Source of the DNA: Chrysomallon squamiferum
Taxonomy: Eukaryota; Mollusca; Gastropoda; Neomphalida; Peltospiridae
Length of the DNA stretch: 64,000 nt
Reading direction: 5' to 3'
Assembly (NCBI GenBank): GCA_012295275.1
Contig: CM022672.1
Span: 20,483,394-20,547,393 of the forward strand
Below, one piece after another: positions 1-19,946 of this stretch (the stretch's first letter is position 1; every line of letters begins with the position of its first letter). Below the pieces are notes generated by a model that had not been told where the DNA came from, made no database searches, and was given only the letters and a program-made list of their open reading frames with translations. The translations under genes were made by a program, and so were the position numbers.

Positions 1-602
1 TATTAAGTGTTAACGATCAATAGAGCATTTTTTTTTTTTTTTTTGCGTATGTGTGTGTTTGTTTCTTTTTACCCGCCGGATATATTCACCTTAATTTATC
101 AAAAAGGTTATAAATAATACAAAGCAGGATTAAAAGGAGTGACAATTAATTATCAGTTTAATGTTCCTGTAAATATATTTGTAGATACAAACATAATACA
201 AATGTTTCCTCAAGAAGTTCAAATAAAACTTACCAGGTAAAAATGGTTTCACAATGTGATATGCAGTCATTATGTAACGATCTCCTACACGGAATCCAGT
301 TCCAGTTCCTCTAGGGTGATGATTTTACCAACTGATTTACCAAAGTCGACAATCATCTTCATAAATTCCAACCCTTCAGTATTGTCAATGTCTTTCCTCA
401 ATTTGCCACCGGACGTTTTAAAAAATCTTGTAAAGTCCTTAACAGAAACGAAAACCTCACGTGCTTTCTTATTGTTTAAAAACTTTGACCCAGCAAAAAA
501 CAACTACAACCCCCCCAAAAAAAACACCCCAAAAACTCTCAAGAAACAACCAACTAAAATAACAGTACCGCATTATTTAAATTTGTGTTGTTGTTTGTTT
601 CT

Positions 603-735
<133 letters not shown>

Positions 736-1100
736 AGAGAGCGATACACACATATATAAACAATCTAGTGGGACTGAACTTGGCGAAAAGAAAAAAAATA
801 CTTTTTTTATGAAATCATAATCTTCTAGAAAAAGTCAATATCTATATGAAGAAAAATCTTTATAATTTTACCAGTAACAAAACAAAAGACTATAACATTT
901 GATATGAACTGTACTGAGGTGTCAGGAAACTTTCAGTTAATCAGTTTATCAACCATTATCACAAAAACAGCAGCATCAGCAACAACAACGATAATAATAA
1001 TGATAATAAGTCCTTTATTATGTTCATATTAATGATTATAATAAGATGATGATGATGACATTGATATAATAATGACGATGATGACGATGAATACAGAAAA

Positions 1101-1135
<35 letters not shown>

Positions 1136-1149
1136 ATAATAATAATAGT

Positions 1150-1237
1150 AAGGCCACCGAACGTTTCGGAAAATCTTCAAAAAACTGTAACAAAAACGAT
1201 AACCTCATCTGCTTTCTAATTGTGTCAAAACTTCGTC
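1150..1237 (-). pseudogene. Decayed duplicate of exon 5 start (unit 0)
   Basis: The minus strand resembles the first part of exon 5 (the KKALEVFVSVKDF to SKTSG region) but carries in-frame stops and no usable acceptor. It lies in a locally repeated segment of about 350 bp, in which phrases such as gaagaaaaatcttta and cagttaatcag recur. An equivalent fragment occurs in unit 1 at about 5527-5612. Units 2-4 show no such fragment, which groups units 0 and 1 together. Confidence 0.6.
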
Positions 1238-1889
1238 AGTATCTATATGAAGAAAAATCTTTATCATTTTATGAGTAACAAAAAAAAAAAAAAAAAAAAA
1301 AATTGATATTAACTGCACTGAGGTGTCAGTTAATGAATGTATCAACCATAGCATCAACAGCAGCAGCAGCAGCAGCAGCAACAGCAACAACCAAAACAAC
1401 AACAATAATAATGATAATAATTCCATCATTATGATAATATTAATTATGACAACACAATGGTAATGATAATGATGATATTGACGACAGAAAATAGTCCATA
1501 TTTATAAGAAGAAAAATCCATATACTTTTACCAGTAACAAATAAATAATAAAAAAACAGAAACATTAAATATTAATTGTACTGTTGTATAATTAAACTTT
1601 CACTTAATCAAGCTATCAACCTTTACAACAACAACAATAATTGTAATTTATAATAATAATAATAATTTTTTATCAGGATATTATTAATGATGAGTTATTA
1701 GAGAGAGTTATTTACCTGGCTTGTTCATTGTTATATCACCAACGGAAATTATCTCACCATTGTTTTCATCATCGTTAATATATGGTATTGTCGGGTCAAC
1801 CTTTATCAAAACAAAATTTCCGGTAAAATAACCTCCAACAACAACAAGTCCAAAATAAGGAAATAAAAATGTATTTGAACCAGGAAGGA

Positions 1890-2071
1890 AATAATATATA
1901 TATATATACATACACATACATACACACATATATGTATATGTATATACATACACAAACATACACACATGTATGTATATATATCTATATATATATATATATA
2001 TATATACACATACATATACATATACATATACATACGTTTATAATATAGCAATGTTAACAATAATGGAATAC

Positions 2072-2123
<52 letters not shown>

Positions 2124-2160
2124 ATTATTATTATTATCATTATTATTATTATTATTATAT
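1890..2160. repeat. TA/TACA and ATT microsatellite block
   Basis: A TATA/TACA-type repeat (1890-2030) and an ATT trinucleotide tract (2074-2157) surround the point near 2033 where unit 0 gene sequence joins conserved intergenic sequence. Open frames here are low-complexity artefacts. Confidence 0.9.
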
Positions 2161-3089
2161 AAAATCAGTGAAAGTTTCATGTTGTTGGCGTTTATTATAA
2201 AAAGATATTTTCTCATATAAATAAATAAATTAGAAAACAATTAATTAGATTAATATTAAAACAAAAAGAACAATATAAAATAAAATAAAATAAAATAAAT
2301 AAAGAAATAAAGAAATAAAGAAAATTTAAAAAAAAGAAAAGAAAAAAGAATAATTTAAAGAAGCAATCATACAAACAAAAACAGTTTTTTTTTTTTTACA
2401 TTTGTTTCAGTTAAAAATTGAATTGAATTAATAAATGAATATTTAACAATAGTTTTAATTTATTCTATGTTAGTTATATGCCTTCTGATCATAATAAAAA
2501 GGAAAAGGAAAACATCTTTTGCCATATAAAACTAATATTTATAAATCACAAATAAAAGAATTGACGAGGTATCCGCAGCCAGCATTTTTGAATTTACATC
2601 TATTTTCATTTTTTCATGAGTTGTAGGGACATAAACAAATAATCACCACATAGTAAAACAGGTAAATGGCCGTAACTTAAAAACTATAATATGGATTTGC
2701 TTCAAATATTGAGTGAATAAAGACAATAAACTGTTCTATTATTAAATTCAATTTCAGGAATGAAATAGGATGTAACTGTAGTACTGAACTCATTATCAAA
2801 CACACAACACAGATCAAGAGCAATTTTTATTTCCAAGCAAATAATATTGCTGTAAGCCGAGTTAAAAGATGTTAAAAAAACACAGGATACTGCACATTTT
2901 GTACTGTTAGATAATGGAATGGGATAGATGTTATTATTTTTTTTTTTTAAACGTACTCTATGATCATAATTTGAGACCAAGACCATGTTAATACAATCTC
3001 GTTATATCATATAAGTACAAATATTAATAAAGGACACAGACATATTTACAAACTGAATATTAAAGATTTTGTTCTAGATACCCCTGGAA
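2034..3089. other. Conserved intergenic block of the array (copy 1)
   Basis: This roughly 1-kb sequence follows the MULE fragment and precedes exon 6 in array units. Copies start at 10617 and 23635. It includes the phrase cgtttataatatagcaatg, a run of AAATA repeats and a 94-codon frame at 2702-2986. That frame recurs in copy 2, but copy 3 has internal deletions, so it is not treated as a gene. It may hold 3' flanking sequence of the minus-strand genes on one side and decayed transposon sequence on the other. Confidence 0.6.
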
Positions 3090-3216
3090 CAGTGCTTCTC
3101 ATATGGATGGTAATTGGCTTTAGTTTCGTAAACTGTTTCAGTTAGTGCTACTATAAAAGTATAATGGTCAAAAACGATAATGACAAAATGGTGAGCTTGG
3201 ACTCTGAGAACCACTG
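3090..3216. mobile_element. hAT-type MITE, array copy 1
   Basis: Terminal inverted repeats of about 12 bp (CAGTGCTTCTCA and TGAGAACCACTG) enclose 127 bp with no coding capacity. They are flanked by 8-bp near-identical direct repeats (ccctggaa and ctctagaa). The TIR sequence and the 8-bp duplication length fit non-autonomous hAT elements. Copies occur at the same relative place in two other units, so insertion preceded those duplications. Confidence 0.75.
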
Positions 3217-3593
3217 CTCTAGAAGATGTTAATTACCTGTTATTACTTATTGTCTACCTAACATCTATTTTGATGAAACGTTAAGAGAATTTTATATCAG
3301 CTGTTTAATGGCACGTCTCTTTTATGATTTCTGGAGTAGTGCAACAATAATGAAATTTGTTACGCAAACAGTTCACTCGTTATAAGGACAGCCAGTTTGT
3401 AAAGATAATTCTCTATGAATTATTTAGTGGCACGTCTTTGTATTATTTCTGAAGAAGTTCAACAGTCATTAAAATATTTGAATCTATCTATATCATAATA
3501 TCTGAATTTACTCTAATTGAAAATTCTTGATGGATCTCTGAAATATTTTCTTATAATGAAAATTATTACACAGTTCACTCGTTATAAGGACTG

Positions 3594-8330
<4,737 letters not shown>

Positions 8331-8709
8331 CTACAATAGAAATACCAGTAACAGAAATAAAATAAAAGTTTAAAAGTTATGTACAATCACAAATGTATGA
8401 TTGTATGCATGTTTCTATGTATCCACATATGTCGGTATGTATATGTGTATGTATTGCATAGTATTGCACTGCATTGTACCGTATGTTCTGTAATTTTTTA
8501 CACACGGGTATAGCCTTTTGAATCTTGGTCGCCATTGCATTGTACCGTATGTTCTGTAATTTTTTCATAGCCTTAAATCTTTCAGACATTTCAAATACTT
8601 TCTTTCTCATAATATCAAGGTTAAATGTTAACACTCATCAAGACATAGTTTTTGTATATGTAATTTTACTACAATCTGATTACATTTTAATCAAAGTAAA
8701 TGTTGTATA

Positions 8710-9018
8710 TCATCTTTACCTGTGCGACTTTCGTGGTGCACGTATACTTCCTGGTTTCTATAAACAAATTGTATTTATTGCTTTGGGAATTGTCATTTAG
8801 TAAAGAAGAATAAAAAATTCTAACATTTTATACACACAATAATTTCATTAGTCATTTCAAGTAATTTATTCAGTGGAGAATGTCACTGTTACCGAAAGTT
8901 TTAAAAAGTGACGAAATTCTTACATAGTGGGGTAAGCTATGTGGAGTTAGATACTTTTATCCATATCAGATTAAATACTAATGTAAACAACTATAAGAGC
9001 GAAAAATATTAATAGTTT

Positions 9019-9078
<60 letters not shown>

Positions 9079-9400
9079 GTAATAATAATATTTGTTGGTT
9101 AGTTTGAATCGAAACTGGCTGGTCGCCATTTGTAATTTGTTTCACAGCCTTAAATGATTCTGACATTTCAGATACTTTCTTTCTCATAATATCACGGTTA
9201 AATGTTAACACTCATCAAGACATAGTTTTTTTTTTATATATTATTTAACAACAGTCTGATTACATTTTAATCAATGTAAATATTGTATATCATCTTTACC
9301 TGTGCGACTTTCGTGTTGCACGTATACTTCCTTGTTTCGAATGACGAATTGTTGTTATATCATTGTGTGTTCCCAGGTACCAATATATGCAAATTGACAA
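8710..9400 (-). promoter_or_regulatory. Leader block of unit 1: duplicated 5' exon candidates with TATA/octamer
   Basis: Exon 1 of the gene begins immediately after a 3' splice site (TTGTAG then ATG), so an upstream non-coding exon is expected. Two near-identical blocks end in CGCACAG followed by a GTAAAG donor (last exon bases 8720 and 9300). Upstream of the second, on the minus strand, an ATTTGCAT octamer (9387-9394) overlaps a TATATT box (9382-9388), about 85 bp before the donor. That spacing would allow a TSS near 9355 and a leader exon of about 55 nt. The block recurs in every unit that keeps exon 1. Assignment as promoter and leader is inference from position and conservation. Confidence 0.45.
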
Positions 9401-9849
9401 GGTCAGTTACGCGTTCAAACTGTAAAATGTTGTTGTTCTTGTTTCTATGCTGAATATGTCAACGAATATAAACTCCAAGTTTGATACAAATATCTGCGAA
9501 GAGTGTATGTTAATATCAGCTATATGAAAGATCGATTAGATAAAAAAGAAAAGTGTTCCATAATGTTATTCTAATTAATTTATTCAGTGAAGAATATCAT
9601 TGTTACTAGAAGTTTTACAAATTATAACGGAATTCTTACAAAGTTAATAAGCTATGTCACGTTTCTAGAGTTAAATATTTTTATTCGTATATGTTAGTTG
9701 ATGGAATGAAAATACATCTTACGTTTTAATTTTAAGGCATTTTTGCATTTTTTAAAACGTTTTTGTTTTTTGTTTCGGTCTCGTATAATTTAATATAAAG
9801 GCAAACAAAAAGAAATGCTAATATATAACATTATTTATATTATATCATC

Positions 9850-10290
9850 CGATGGTTCTGCTGGAGAAAGTTGAGGATGTTTGGGCCGACACAATTGCCG
9901 ACAGTCCTCAGGATGAAAAGCTAACATTACTAATGGACTACGTCACACCTGGATAGAAGGGCCATGGACTCCAGAAATATGGAACCATTTTGGCAATGAC
10001 AGTCACAGGACAAATAACCACTTGAAAGGATGGCGCCATAAAATCAATCAAATCGGCCAGAAGAGTCCTCCGAACATATTTGAGGCTGTAGGTCTATTGA
10101 AACGTGAGCAGTCTACAGTCCTAGTCAAACTACAGCAGTTAGATGGTCACTGGCGAGCTCCGGCACGAAAACGAAAATACCGAGCTGTCGATGCCAGAAT
10201 CCGGTCTCTGAAAGACGAGTAGATCAGCCACAACATGACAGACATGGAGTACACTGACCACGTCGGCGAGCTTTTGCATTTCAACAGAAA
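9850..10290 (+). pseudogene. MULE (Mutator-like) transposase C-terminal fragment, copy 1
   Basis: The plus strand translates to the typical end of a FLYWCH/MULE-type transposase: TWIEGPWTPEIWNHF, then RTNNHLKGWRHKIN, then an EQSTVLVKLQQL helix and a KRKYRAVDARI stretch. The W-P-WN and RTNNH-GWH patterns are family hallmarks. A frame change after MDYVT (near 9945-9955) and an in-frame TAG at 10220 break it; reading resumes in the same frame with ISHNMTDMEY. No N-terminal or catalytic part and no terminal inverted repeats are seen. The same lesions recur at 30385-30850. Confidence 0.75.
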
Positions 10291-10616
10291 GCTACGAGAA
10301 TCAACGGAAATATTATTTAAAATAAATCACCTTCATTTGCTTTCCTTCTTCATTTTTTTTCATCATTTCATTCTTTAATTCTTTCTTTATTTATTTGCTA
10401 TTTTGTTGGTTTATTTATTTATTTGTTTATTCTGTGGTTTGTTGTTCTCTCATGTATACACTTCTCTTTGAAAATTTAATTTTTTCTGTATCTTGTAATA
10501 GTTGTAGTCGCCGTTATTGTCATACTGTCACACAGACTAAAAACAGATAATTAATTATATTGGTTTTCTGAAATATTATTAATCAGTTTTGAGGAAAATC
10601 TTTGAAAGACGTTTAT

Positions 10617-11602
10617 AATATAGCAATGTTAACAATAATGGAATACATTTATTATTATTATTATTATTATATAAAATCAGTGAAAGTTTCATGTTGTTGG
10701 CGTTTATTATAAAAAGATATTTTCTCATATAAATAAATAAATAAGAAACCAATTAATTAGATTAACATTAAAACAAAAAGAACAATATAAAATAAAATAA
10801 AATAAAATAAAATAAAATAAATAAATAAAGAAAACTTAAAAAAAAGAAAAGAAAAAAGAATAATTTAAAGAAGCAATCAAACAAACAAAAACAGTTTTTT
10901 TTTTACATTTGTTTCAGTTAAAAATTGAATTGAATTAATAAATGAATATTTAACAATAGTTTTAATTTATTCTGTGTTAGTTATATGCCTTCTGATCATA
11001 ATAAAAGAAAAGGAAAACATCTTTTGCCATATAAAACTAATATTTATAAATTACAAATAAAAGACTTGACGTAGTTATCGGCAACCAGCATTTTTGAATT
11101 TACATCTATGTTCATTTTTTAATGAGTTGTAGGGACATAAACAAATAATCACCACATAGAAAAACAGGTAAATGGCCGGAACTTAAAAACTATCATATGG
11201 ATTTACTTCAAATATTGAGTGAATAAAGACAATAAACTGTTCTATTATTAAATTCAATTTCAGGTATGAAATAGCATGTAACTGTATTACTGAACTCACT
11301 ATCAAACAAACAACACAGATCAAGAGCAATTTTTATTTCAAAGCAAATAATAATGTGGTTAACAATGTTAAAAAATGTTAAAAAAACACACGATACTGCA
11401 CATTTTGTACTGTTAGATAATCGAACGGGATAGATGTTATTATTATTATTTTTAAAACGTACTCTATGATCATAATTTGAGACCAAGACCATGTTAATAC
11501 AATCTCCTTATATCATATAAGTACAAATATTAATAAAGGACAAAGACATATTTACAAACTGAATATTAAAGATTGTTTTTTTTTTTCTAGATACCTCTGG
11601 AA
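10617..11602. other. Conserved intergenic block of the array (copy 2)
   Basis: Near-identical to 2034-3089, including the AAATA-type run and a 94-codon frame at 11208-11492. It lies between the MULE fragment and the MITE of unit 2. No gene is supported. Confidence 0.6.
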
Positions 11603-11729
11603 CAGTGCTTCTCATATGGATGGTACTCGGCTTTAGTTTCGTAAATTGTTTCAATTAGTGCTACTATAAAAGTATAATGGTCAAAAACGATAATGACAAA
11701 CTGGTGAGCTTGGACTCTGAGAACCACTG
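11603..11729. mobile_element. hAT-type MITE, array copy 2
   Basis: Same 127-bp element with CAGTGCTTCTCA/TGAGAACCACTG ends. The flanking 8-mers ctctggaa and ctctagaa differ at one base, which is clearer target-site duplication evidence than in copy 1. Confidence 0.75.
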
Positions 11730-12026
11730 CTCTAGAAGATGTTAATTATCTGTTATTACTTATTGTCTACCTAACATCTGTTTTGATGAAACGTTCAGAG
11801 AATTTTATATCAGCTGTTTAATGGCACGTCTGCTTTTATGATTTCTGGAGTAGTGCAACAATAATGAAATTTATTACGCAAACAGTTCACTCGTTATAAG
11901 GACAGTCAGTTTGTAAAGAGAATTCTCTATGAATTATTTAGTGGCACTTCTCTGTATTATTTCTGAAGAAGTTCAACAGTCATTAAAATATTTGAATCTA
12001 TCTATATCATAATATCTGAATTTACT

Positions 12027-13179
12027 CTAATTGAAAATTCTTGATGGATCTCTGAAATATTTCCCGTAACGCGATACCCCTGGTGAATCAGAATCACCTT
12101 TTTCAAATGTGCAGTGAAACCTTACAAAATTTGGATTTCGAAGTCCTTCATGGCCAGAAGTGGGGAATTTATTCCTGATGCAGAATTGGGATGCCTTTTC
12201 AACCGTTTCCTTTGTTAGATCAATTACTAAGCAATTTGTGTTACGTTTTTTGTTTTCGCCTCTCTCGTGACCCACAAACGTGAACAGCACGTCGCTTTTG
12301 ACATCACAAAACAAAACAGGCGGAGGTGGCGTCCTGTTGTCAAGATTTAGCTCAAGAACAATAACATCCAGTTGTTCCTCACTGTAGAGTACGGAATGAA
12401 AGGTGAATATCACTGACGTGTTTCCAGTATCTTCACTTTCAAAACTGATGTAAATTCATCGGATTATCTGAATAATGAAATAATATAACAGAATTATTGG
12501 TACATGAACACTGCCATCCATACTTAACTATTTCGCTATATACATAAACAGTTATCTATTTAAGCATTATCTATGCATATATCTATTTATGTGTCTCTCC
12601 ATAACAAGTGAGAAAATAGTCCTCACTGATGTTTAACACGTTACACCTCAAACAAATAAAAAAAAAATAAAAAAATAAAAAATTAACAGAAATATGGATA
12701 TTGTCTGTTATCTCCAATATTTCTTAGATAAAGCCAAAATCAAAATTAGATATAGAAAATTGCAATTCTGGAAATCCATGTGAGTGATTGCAAATATCAT
12801 TTTTTTATTTGTGGTTTCAAGATATTAAGTGTTAACAATCAGTAAAGTTGTATATTTTGGGTATATGTGTTTTGGTGGGTGTGTTTTTTTCCCACCGGAT
12901 ATATGCATTTCAATTTATCAGAAAAAATATAAATAATACAAAGCAGGACTAAAAGGAGCGACAATTAATTATCAGTTTAATGTTCCTGAAAATATATTTG
13001 CAGATATAAACATAATACAAATGTTTCCTCATGAAAGACCAAATAAAACTTACCATGTAAATGTGGTTTCACAATGTGATGTGCAGTCATTATGTAATGA
13101 TCTTATACAAGGAAACCAGTTGCTGTTGCGAGAGGAGTGGTGATTTTACCAACTGATTTACCAAAGTCGACAATCATTT
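12027..13179 (-). pseudogene. Unit 2: broken protease exons 5-6
   Basis: Exon 5 (13054-13262) has a net deletion of about 22 bp after SGG that shifts the frame into TGA at 13180-13182. Downstream it also has TAA in place of the Gly-Asp of the GFRVGDRY region. Exon 6 (start about 12467) has lost about 29 bp near its start, which shifts the frame. It has also lost about 230 bp at its end, so the frame leaves the family sequence right after VSRYGK and stops 10 codons later. The Ser-region reads GDSDSPG instead of GASGSPG, replacing the glycine next to the nucleophile. No intact protease can be made from this unit. Confidence 0.75.
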
Positions 13180-16125
<2,946 letters not shown>

Positions 16126-16524
16126 CTACAATAGAAATACCAGTAACAGAAATAAAATAAAAGTTTAAAAGTTATGTACAATCACAAATGTATGATTGTA
16201 TGCATGTTTCTATGTATCCACATATGTCGGTATGTATATGTGTATGTATTGCATAGTATTGCACTGCATTGTACCGTATGTTCTGTGGGTATATGTGTAG
16301 GTGTACATACGGGTATGTCTGTATATGTGTTGGTGTGTTGGAATCCACACTTTCTGGTCGCCATTTGTAATTTTTTCATAGTCTTAAATCATTCTGACAT
16401 TTCAGATACTTTCTTTCTCATAATATCAAGGTTAAATGTTAACACTCATCAAGACAAAGTTTTTGTATATGTAATTTTACAACAGTCTGATTACATTTTA
16501 ATCAAAGTAAACATTGTATAACAT

Positions 16525-16828
16525 CTTTACCTGTGCGACTTTCGTGCTTCACGTATACTTCCTTGTTTCTATAAACAAGTTGTATTTATTGCTTTGGGAA
16601 TTGTCATTTAGTAAAGAAGAATAAAAATTCTAACATTTTATACACACAATAATTTCATTAGTCATTTCAAGTAATTTATTCAGTGGAGAATGTCACTGTT
16701 ACTGAAAGTTTTAAAAAGTGACGAAATTCTTACATAGTGGGCTAAGCTATGTGGAGTTAGATACTTTTATCCATATCAGATTAAATACCAATGTAAACAA
16801 CTATAAGAGCGAAAAATATTAATAGTTT

Positions 16829-16885
<57 letters not shown>

Positions 16886-17760
16886 GTAATAATAATATTT
16901 GTTGGTTAGTTTGAATCGAAACTGGCTGGTCGCCATTTGTAATTTGTTTCACAGCCTTAAATGATTCTGACATTTCAGATACTTTCTTTCTCATAATATC
17001 ACGGTTAAATGTTAACACTCATCAAGACATAGTTTTTTTTTTATATATTATTTAACAACAGTCTGATTACATTTTAATCAATGTAAATATTGTATAACAT
17101 CTTTACCTGTGCGACTTTCGTGTTGCACAAATACTTCCTAGTTTCGAATGACAAATTGTTGTTATATCACTGTGTATTCCCAGTTACCAATATATGCAAA
17201 TTAACAAGGTCAGTTACGCGGTTAACTGTAAAATGTTGTTGTTGTTGTTTCTATGCTGCATATGTCAACGAATATAAACTCTAAGTTTGATACAAATATC
17301 TGCGAAGAGTGTATGTTAATATCAGCTATGTGAAAGATCGATTAGATAAAAAAGAAAAGTGTTCCAGAATATTATTCTAATTAATTTATTCAGTGAAATA
17401 CCAATGTAAACAATGTCATTCTTACTTTGAATAATTTTGCAAATTATAACGGAATTCTAATAATAAAGTTTTATTGGTTGGTTTGAATAAACTGGCGTCG
17501 CCATTTGTCACGTTTCTAGAGTTAAATATTTTATACTTCGTATATATGTTAAATGTTGATGGATCCAGTCAAAATTTTTGTATATGTAATACAGTATGAT
17601 TAGATTTTAATCAAAGTAAACATGATATAACATCTTTACCTGTGCGATTTTCGCAGGCTTACGTATATTTTCTTTTTTCGAATGACGAATTATATTTATA
17701 GCTTTCGGAATTCCCAGTTACTAATATATACAAGATGACAAGGTCAGTTACGCTGTGAAA
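16525..17760 (-). promoter_or_regulatory. Leader block of unit 2: three 5' exon candidates
   Basis: Three copies of the CGCACAG-like leader end with a GTAAAG donor (last exon bases about 16531, 17107 and 17640; the third is diverged). Spacing is about 530-580 bp. The middle copy has the overlapping octamer/TATA arrangement (ATGCAAAT on the plus strand at 17194-17201). In the third copy the octamer has decayed. A linked segment at 16776-17018 carries a short open frame (MRKKVSEMSESF), but paralogous copies contain stops, so it is read as non-coding. Confidence 0.4.
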
Positions 17761-18239
17761 CTGTAAAATTTATACATGATACACATACAGTTCTTTTGTT
17801 ATTGCATTTGCTGTATTTAAATATTATTATTTTTATTATTATTGTTGTCGTTGTTGTTGCTGTTTTGTTGAAGTTGTTATTGTTATTGTTCTCCTTGTTA
17901 CTATGCTGCATATATCATCGAATATTACTGATATACAAATATTTACGAAGAGTATATGTTAATATATCAGCAATCTGAACGATGGATTAGATAAAAAAGA
18001 AAAGTTTTCCTGAATGTTATTTTAACTAATTTATTCACTATTACTAGAAGTTTTACAAATGATGATGGAATTCTTACAAAGTTGGGTCAGCTATGTCTCG
18101 TGTTTAGAGTTAAATATTTTCATTTGTATATGTTAGTTGCTGGAATAATAATACATTTTATGTTTTAATTTTAAGGCTTTTTGCTTCTTTTTTTTTTAAA
18201 TTTCCTTTTTTGTTTCATCCTCATATAATTTTAAATAAA

Positions 18240-18667
18240 GATTAACAAAAAGAAATGCTAGTAAATAACATTATTTGTATACCAGGATATCATGTTTAAA
18301 CAACAGAGTCATATTTGCTAATATTCAATTAAATAAAGGATTGTATTAACATATAACTGACACAGAATAACTTAAAACGTTTGTTAGAACAAACAACTCA
18401 AATGTTTTATCTGCTAGGCAGCTATTATGTTTATTTCTAATCATTTTCCTTACTGTTATATATATATATATGTATGTAAATTAATAATAATAACAACAAC
18501 AATAAGATAGGGATATCGTTTAAGTCGTTTGGTATATAGTCATAATATACAAGTATAAAAGATTACTGAATCTTTTAAAAATCATGTTCATTCTATTTTT
18601 AACTGAAATTATTTTGATATAAAGATATAAAATGATAATTCGTATATAATCAGAATAGTTTCTATTA

Positions 18668-18702
<35 letters not shown>

Positions 18703-18840
18703 TTTTTTTTATTTTTTTTTTTTAATTATAACCTGCCGCGGCAAGCGAAATACTTTATACGATAAGCCTTTTCAAGATAGCTTTATAATAGTAAAGTTCT
18801 TGATGTATGTCAAAACCATTTATTATAATGAAAATTATTA
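18240..18840. other. Junction region between units 2 and 3
   Basis: Here the MULE fragment, the conserved intergenic block and the MITE found elsewhere in the array are missing. Instead there is AT-rich sequence not recognisably repeated in the window, with an ATT/T-rich tract (18661-18725). It rejoins array sequence at about 18820, just downstream of where exon 6 should be. No gene is seen. Confidence 0.5.
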
Positions 18841-19331
18841 CACAATCAATTCACTCGTTATAAGGACCGTCAGTTTGTAAAGTACACCTCAAAGAAAAAA
18901 AAAAAAAATAATAATAATAAAAATAATAATAATAATAATAAAAATTAACAGAAATATGGATATTGTCCGTTATCGATCAAAATTGTTACCTCCAATATTT
19001 TTTAGATAAAACCAAAATCAAAATTAGATATAGAAAATTGCAATTCTGGAAATCCATGTGAGTGATTGCAAATATCAATTTTTTATTTGTGGTTTCAAGA
19101 TATTAAGTGTTAACAATCAGTAAAGTTGTATATTTTGGGTGTATGTGTTTTGGTGGGTGTGTTTTTTTCCCACCGGATATATGCATTTCAATTTATCAAT
19201 TTCAATATAAATAATACAAAGCAGGACTAAAAGGAGCGACAATTAATTATCAGTTTAATGTTCCTGAAAATATATTTGCAGATATAAACATAATACAAAT
19301 GTTTCCTCATGAAAGACCAAATAAAACTTAC

Positions 19332-19444
19332 CATGTAAAAGTGGTTACACAATGTGATGTGCAGTCATTGTGTAATGATCTTATACAAGGAAACCAGTTG
19401 CTGTTGCGACAGGGGTGATGATTTTACCAACTGGACAATCATTT
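19332..19444 (-). pseudogene. Unit 3: broken protease remnant (exon 5 only)
   Basis: The 3' part of exon 5 keeps the TAHHIV-coding region but carries the same deletion frameshift and the same TAA as units 2 and 4. It also lacks the stretch between KITT and the Asp-Phe-Gly region. Exon 6 is absent: sequence at about 18820-18885 matches the far side of exon 6 and then jumps to intronic sequence. Confidence 0.7.
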
Positions 19445-19898
19445 TCAGAAATTGCAACTCGTCAATACACCACCGGACATTTTAGAAAATCCTCTAAAAT
19501 CTGTAACCAAAACGAAAACCTCAAATGCTTTCTTACTGTGTAAAAACTTTGACACGCAAATTTGTTTTAGAAAAACACAAACAACAACAACAAAACAACA
19601 ACAAACAAACAAACAAACAAACAAAACAAACACTAAGAAGGAAACACACCTAAGAATCACCAAACAAAACCTAACAAATAACCAATCAAAAGAGCAACAA
19701 ACTACATAATTTTATTTTTGTGTTGGTGTTTTTGGTATTTTATATTTGTTTGTTTGGATAGATAGATAGATAGATAGATAGAGAGACAGATTTACCCATA
19801 GCAAATAAAAAGCAGTAACATTTAATATTAGGTGTACTGAGATATAATTAAACTTTTATTTAATCAAATTATAAAATAATGTCTATGCTGATGATGAA

Positions 19899-19946
<48 letters not shown>

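Noticed and set aside
1072-2240. Poly-Thr, poly-Leu, poly-Asn and Tyr-rich frames over trinucleotide and TA repeats
   Set aside because: They exist on both strands wherever simple repeats occur and have no conserved flanks.
2702-2986. 94-codon frame repeated at 11208-11492
   Set aside because: The third copy of the same block is closed by deletions, no known family is recognised, and similarity between copies extends equally into the flanks, as expected for duplicated non-coding DNA.
8978-9211. Frame MRKKVSEMSESFKAVKQI, repeated at 16776 and in variant form at 8377-8634
   Set aside because: Paralogous copies at about 16390, 22870 and 29680 contain stops in the same frame, no consistent splice donor is found, and the open part is extended by a trinucleotide repeat.
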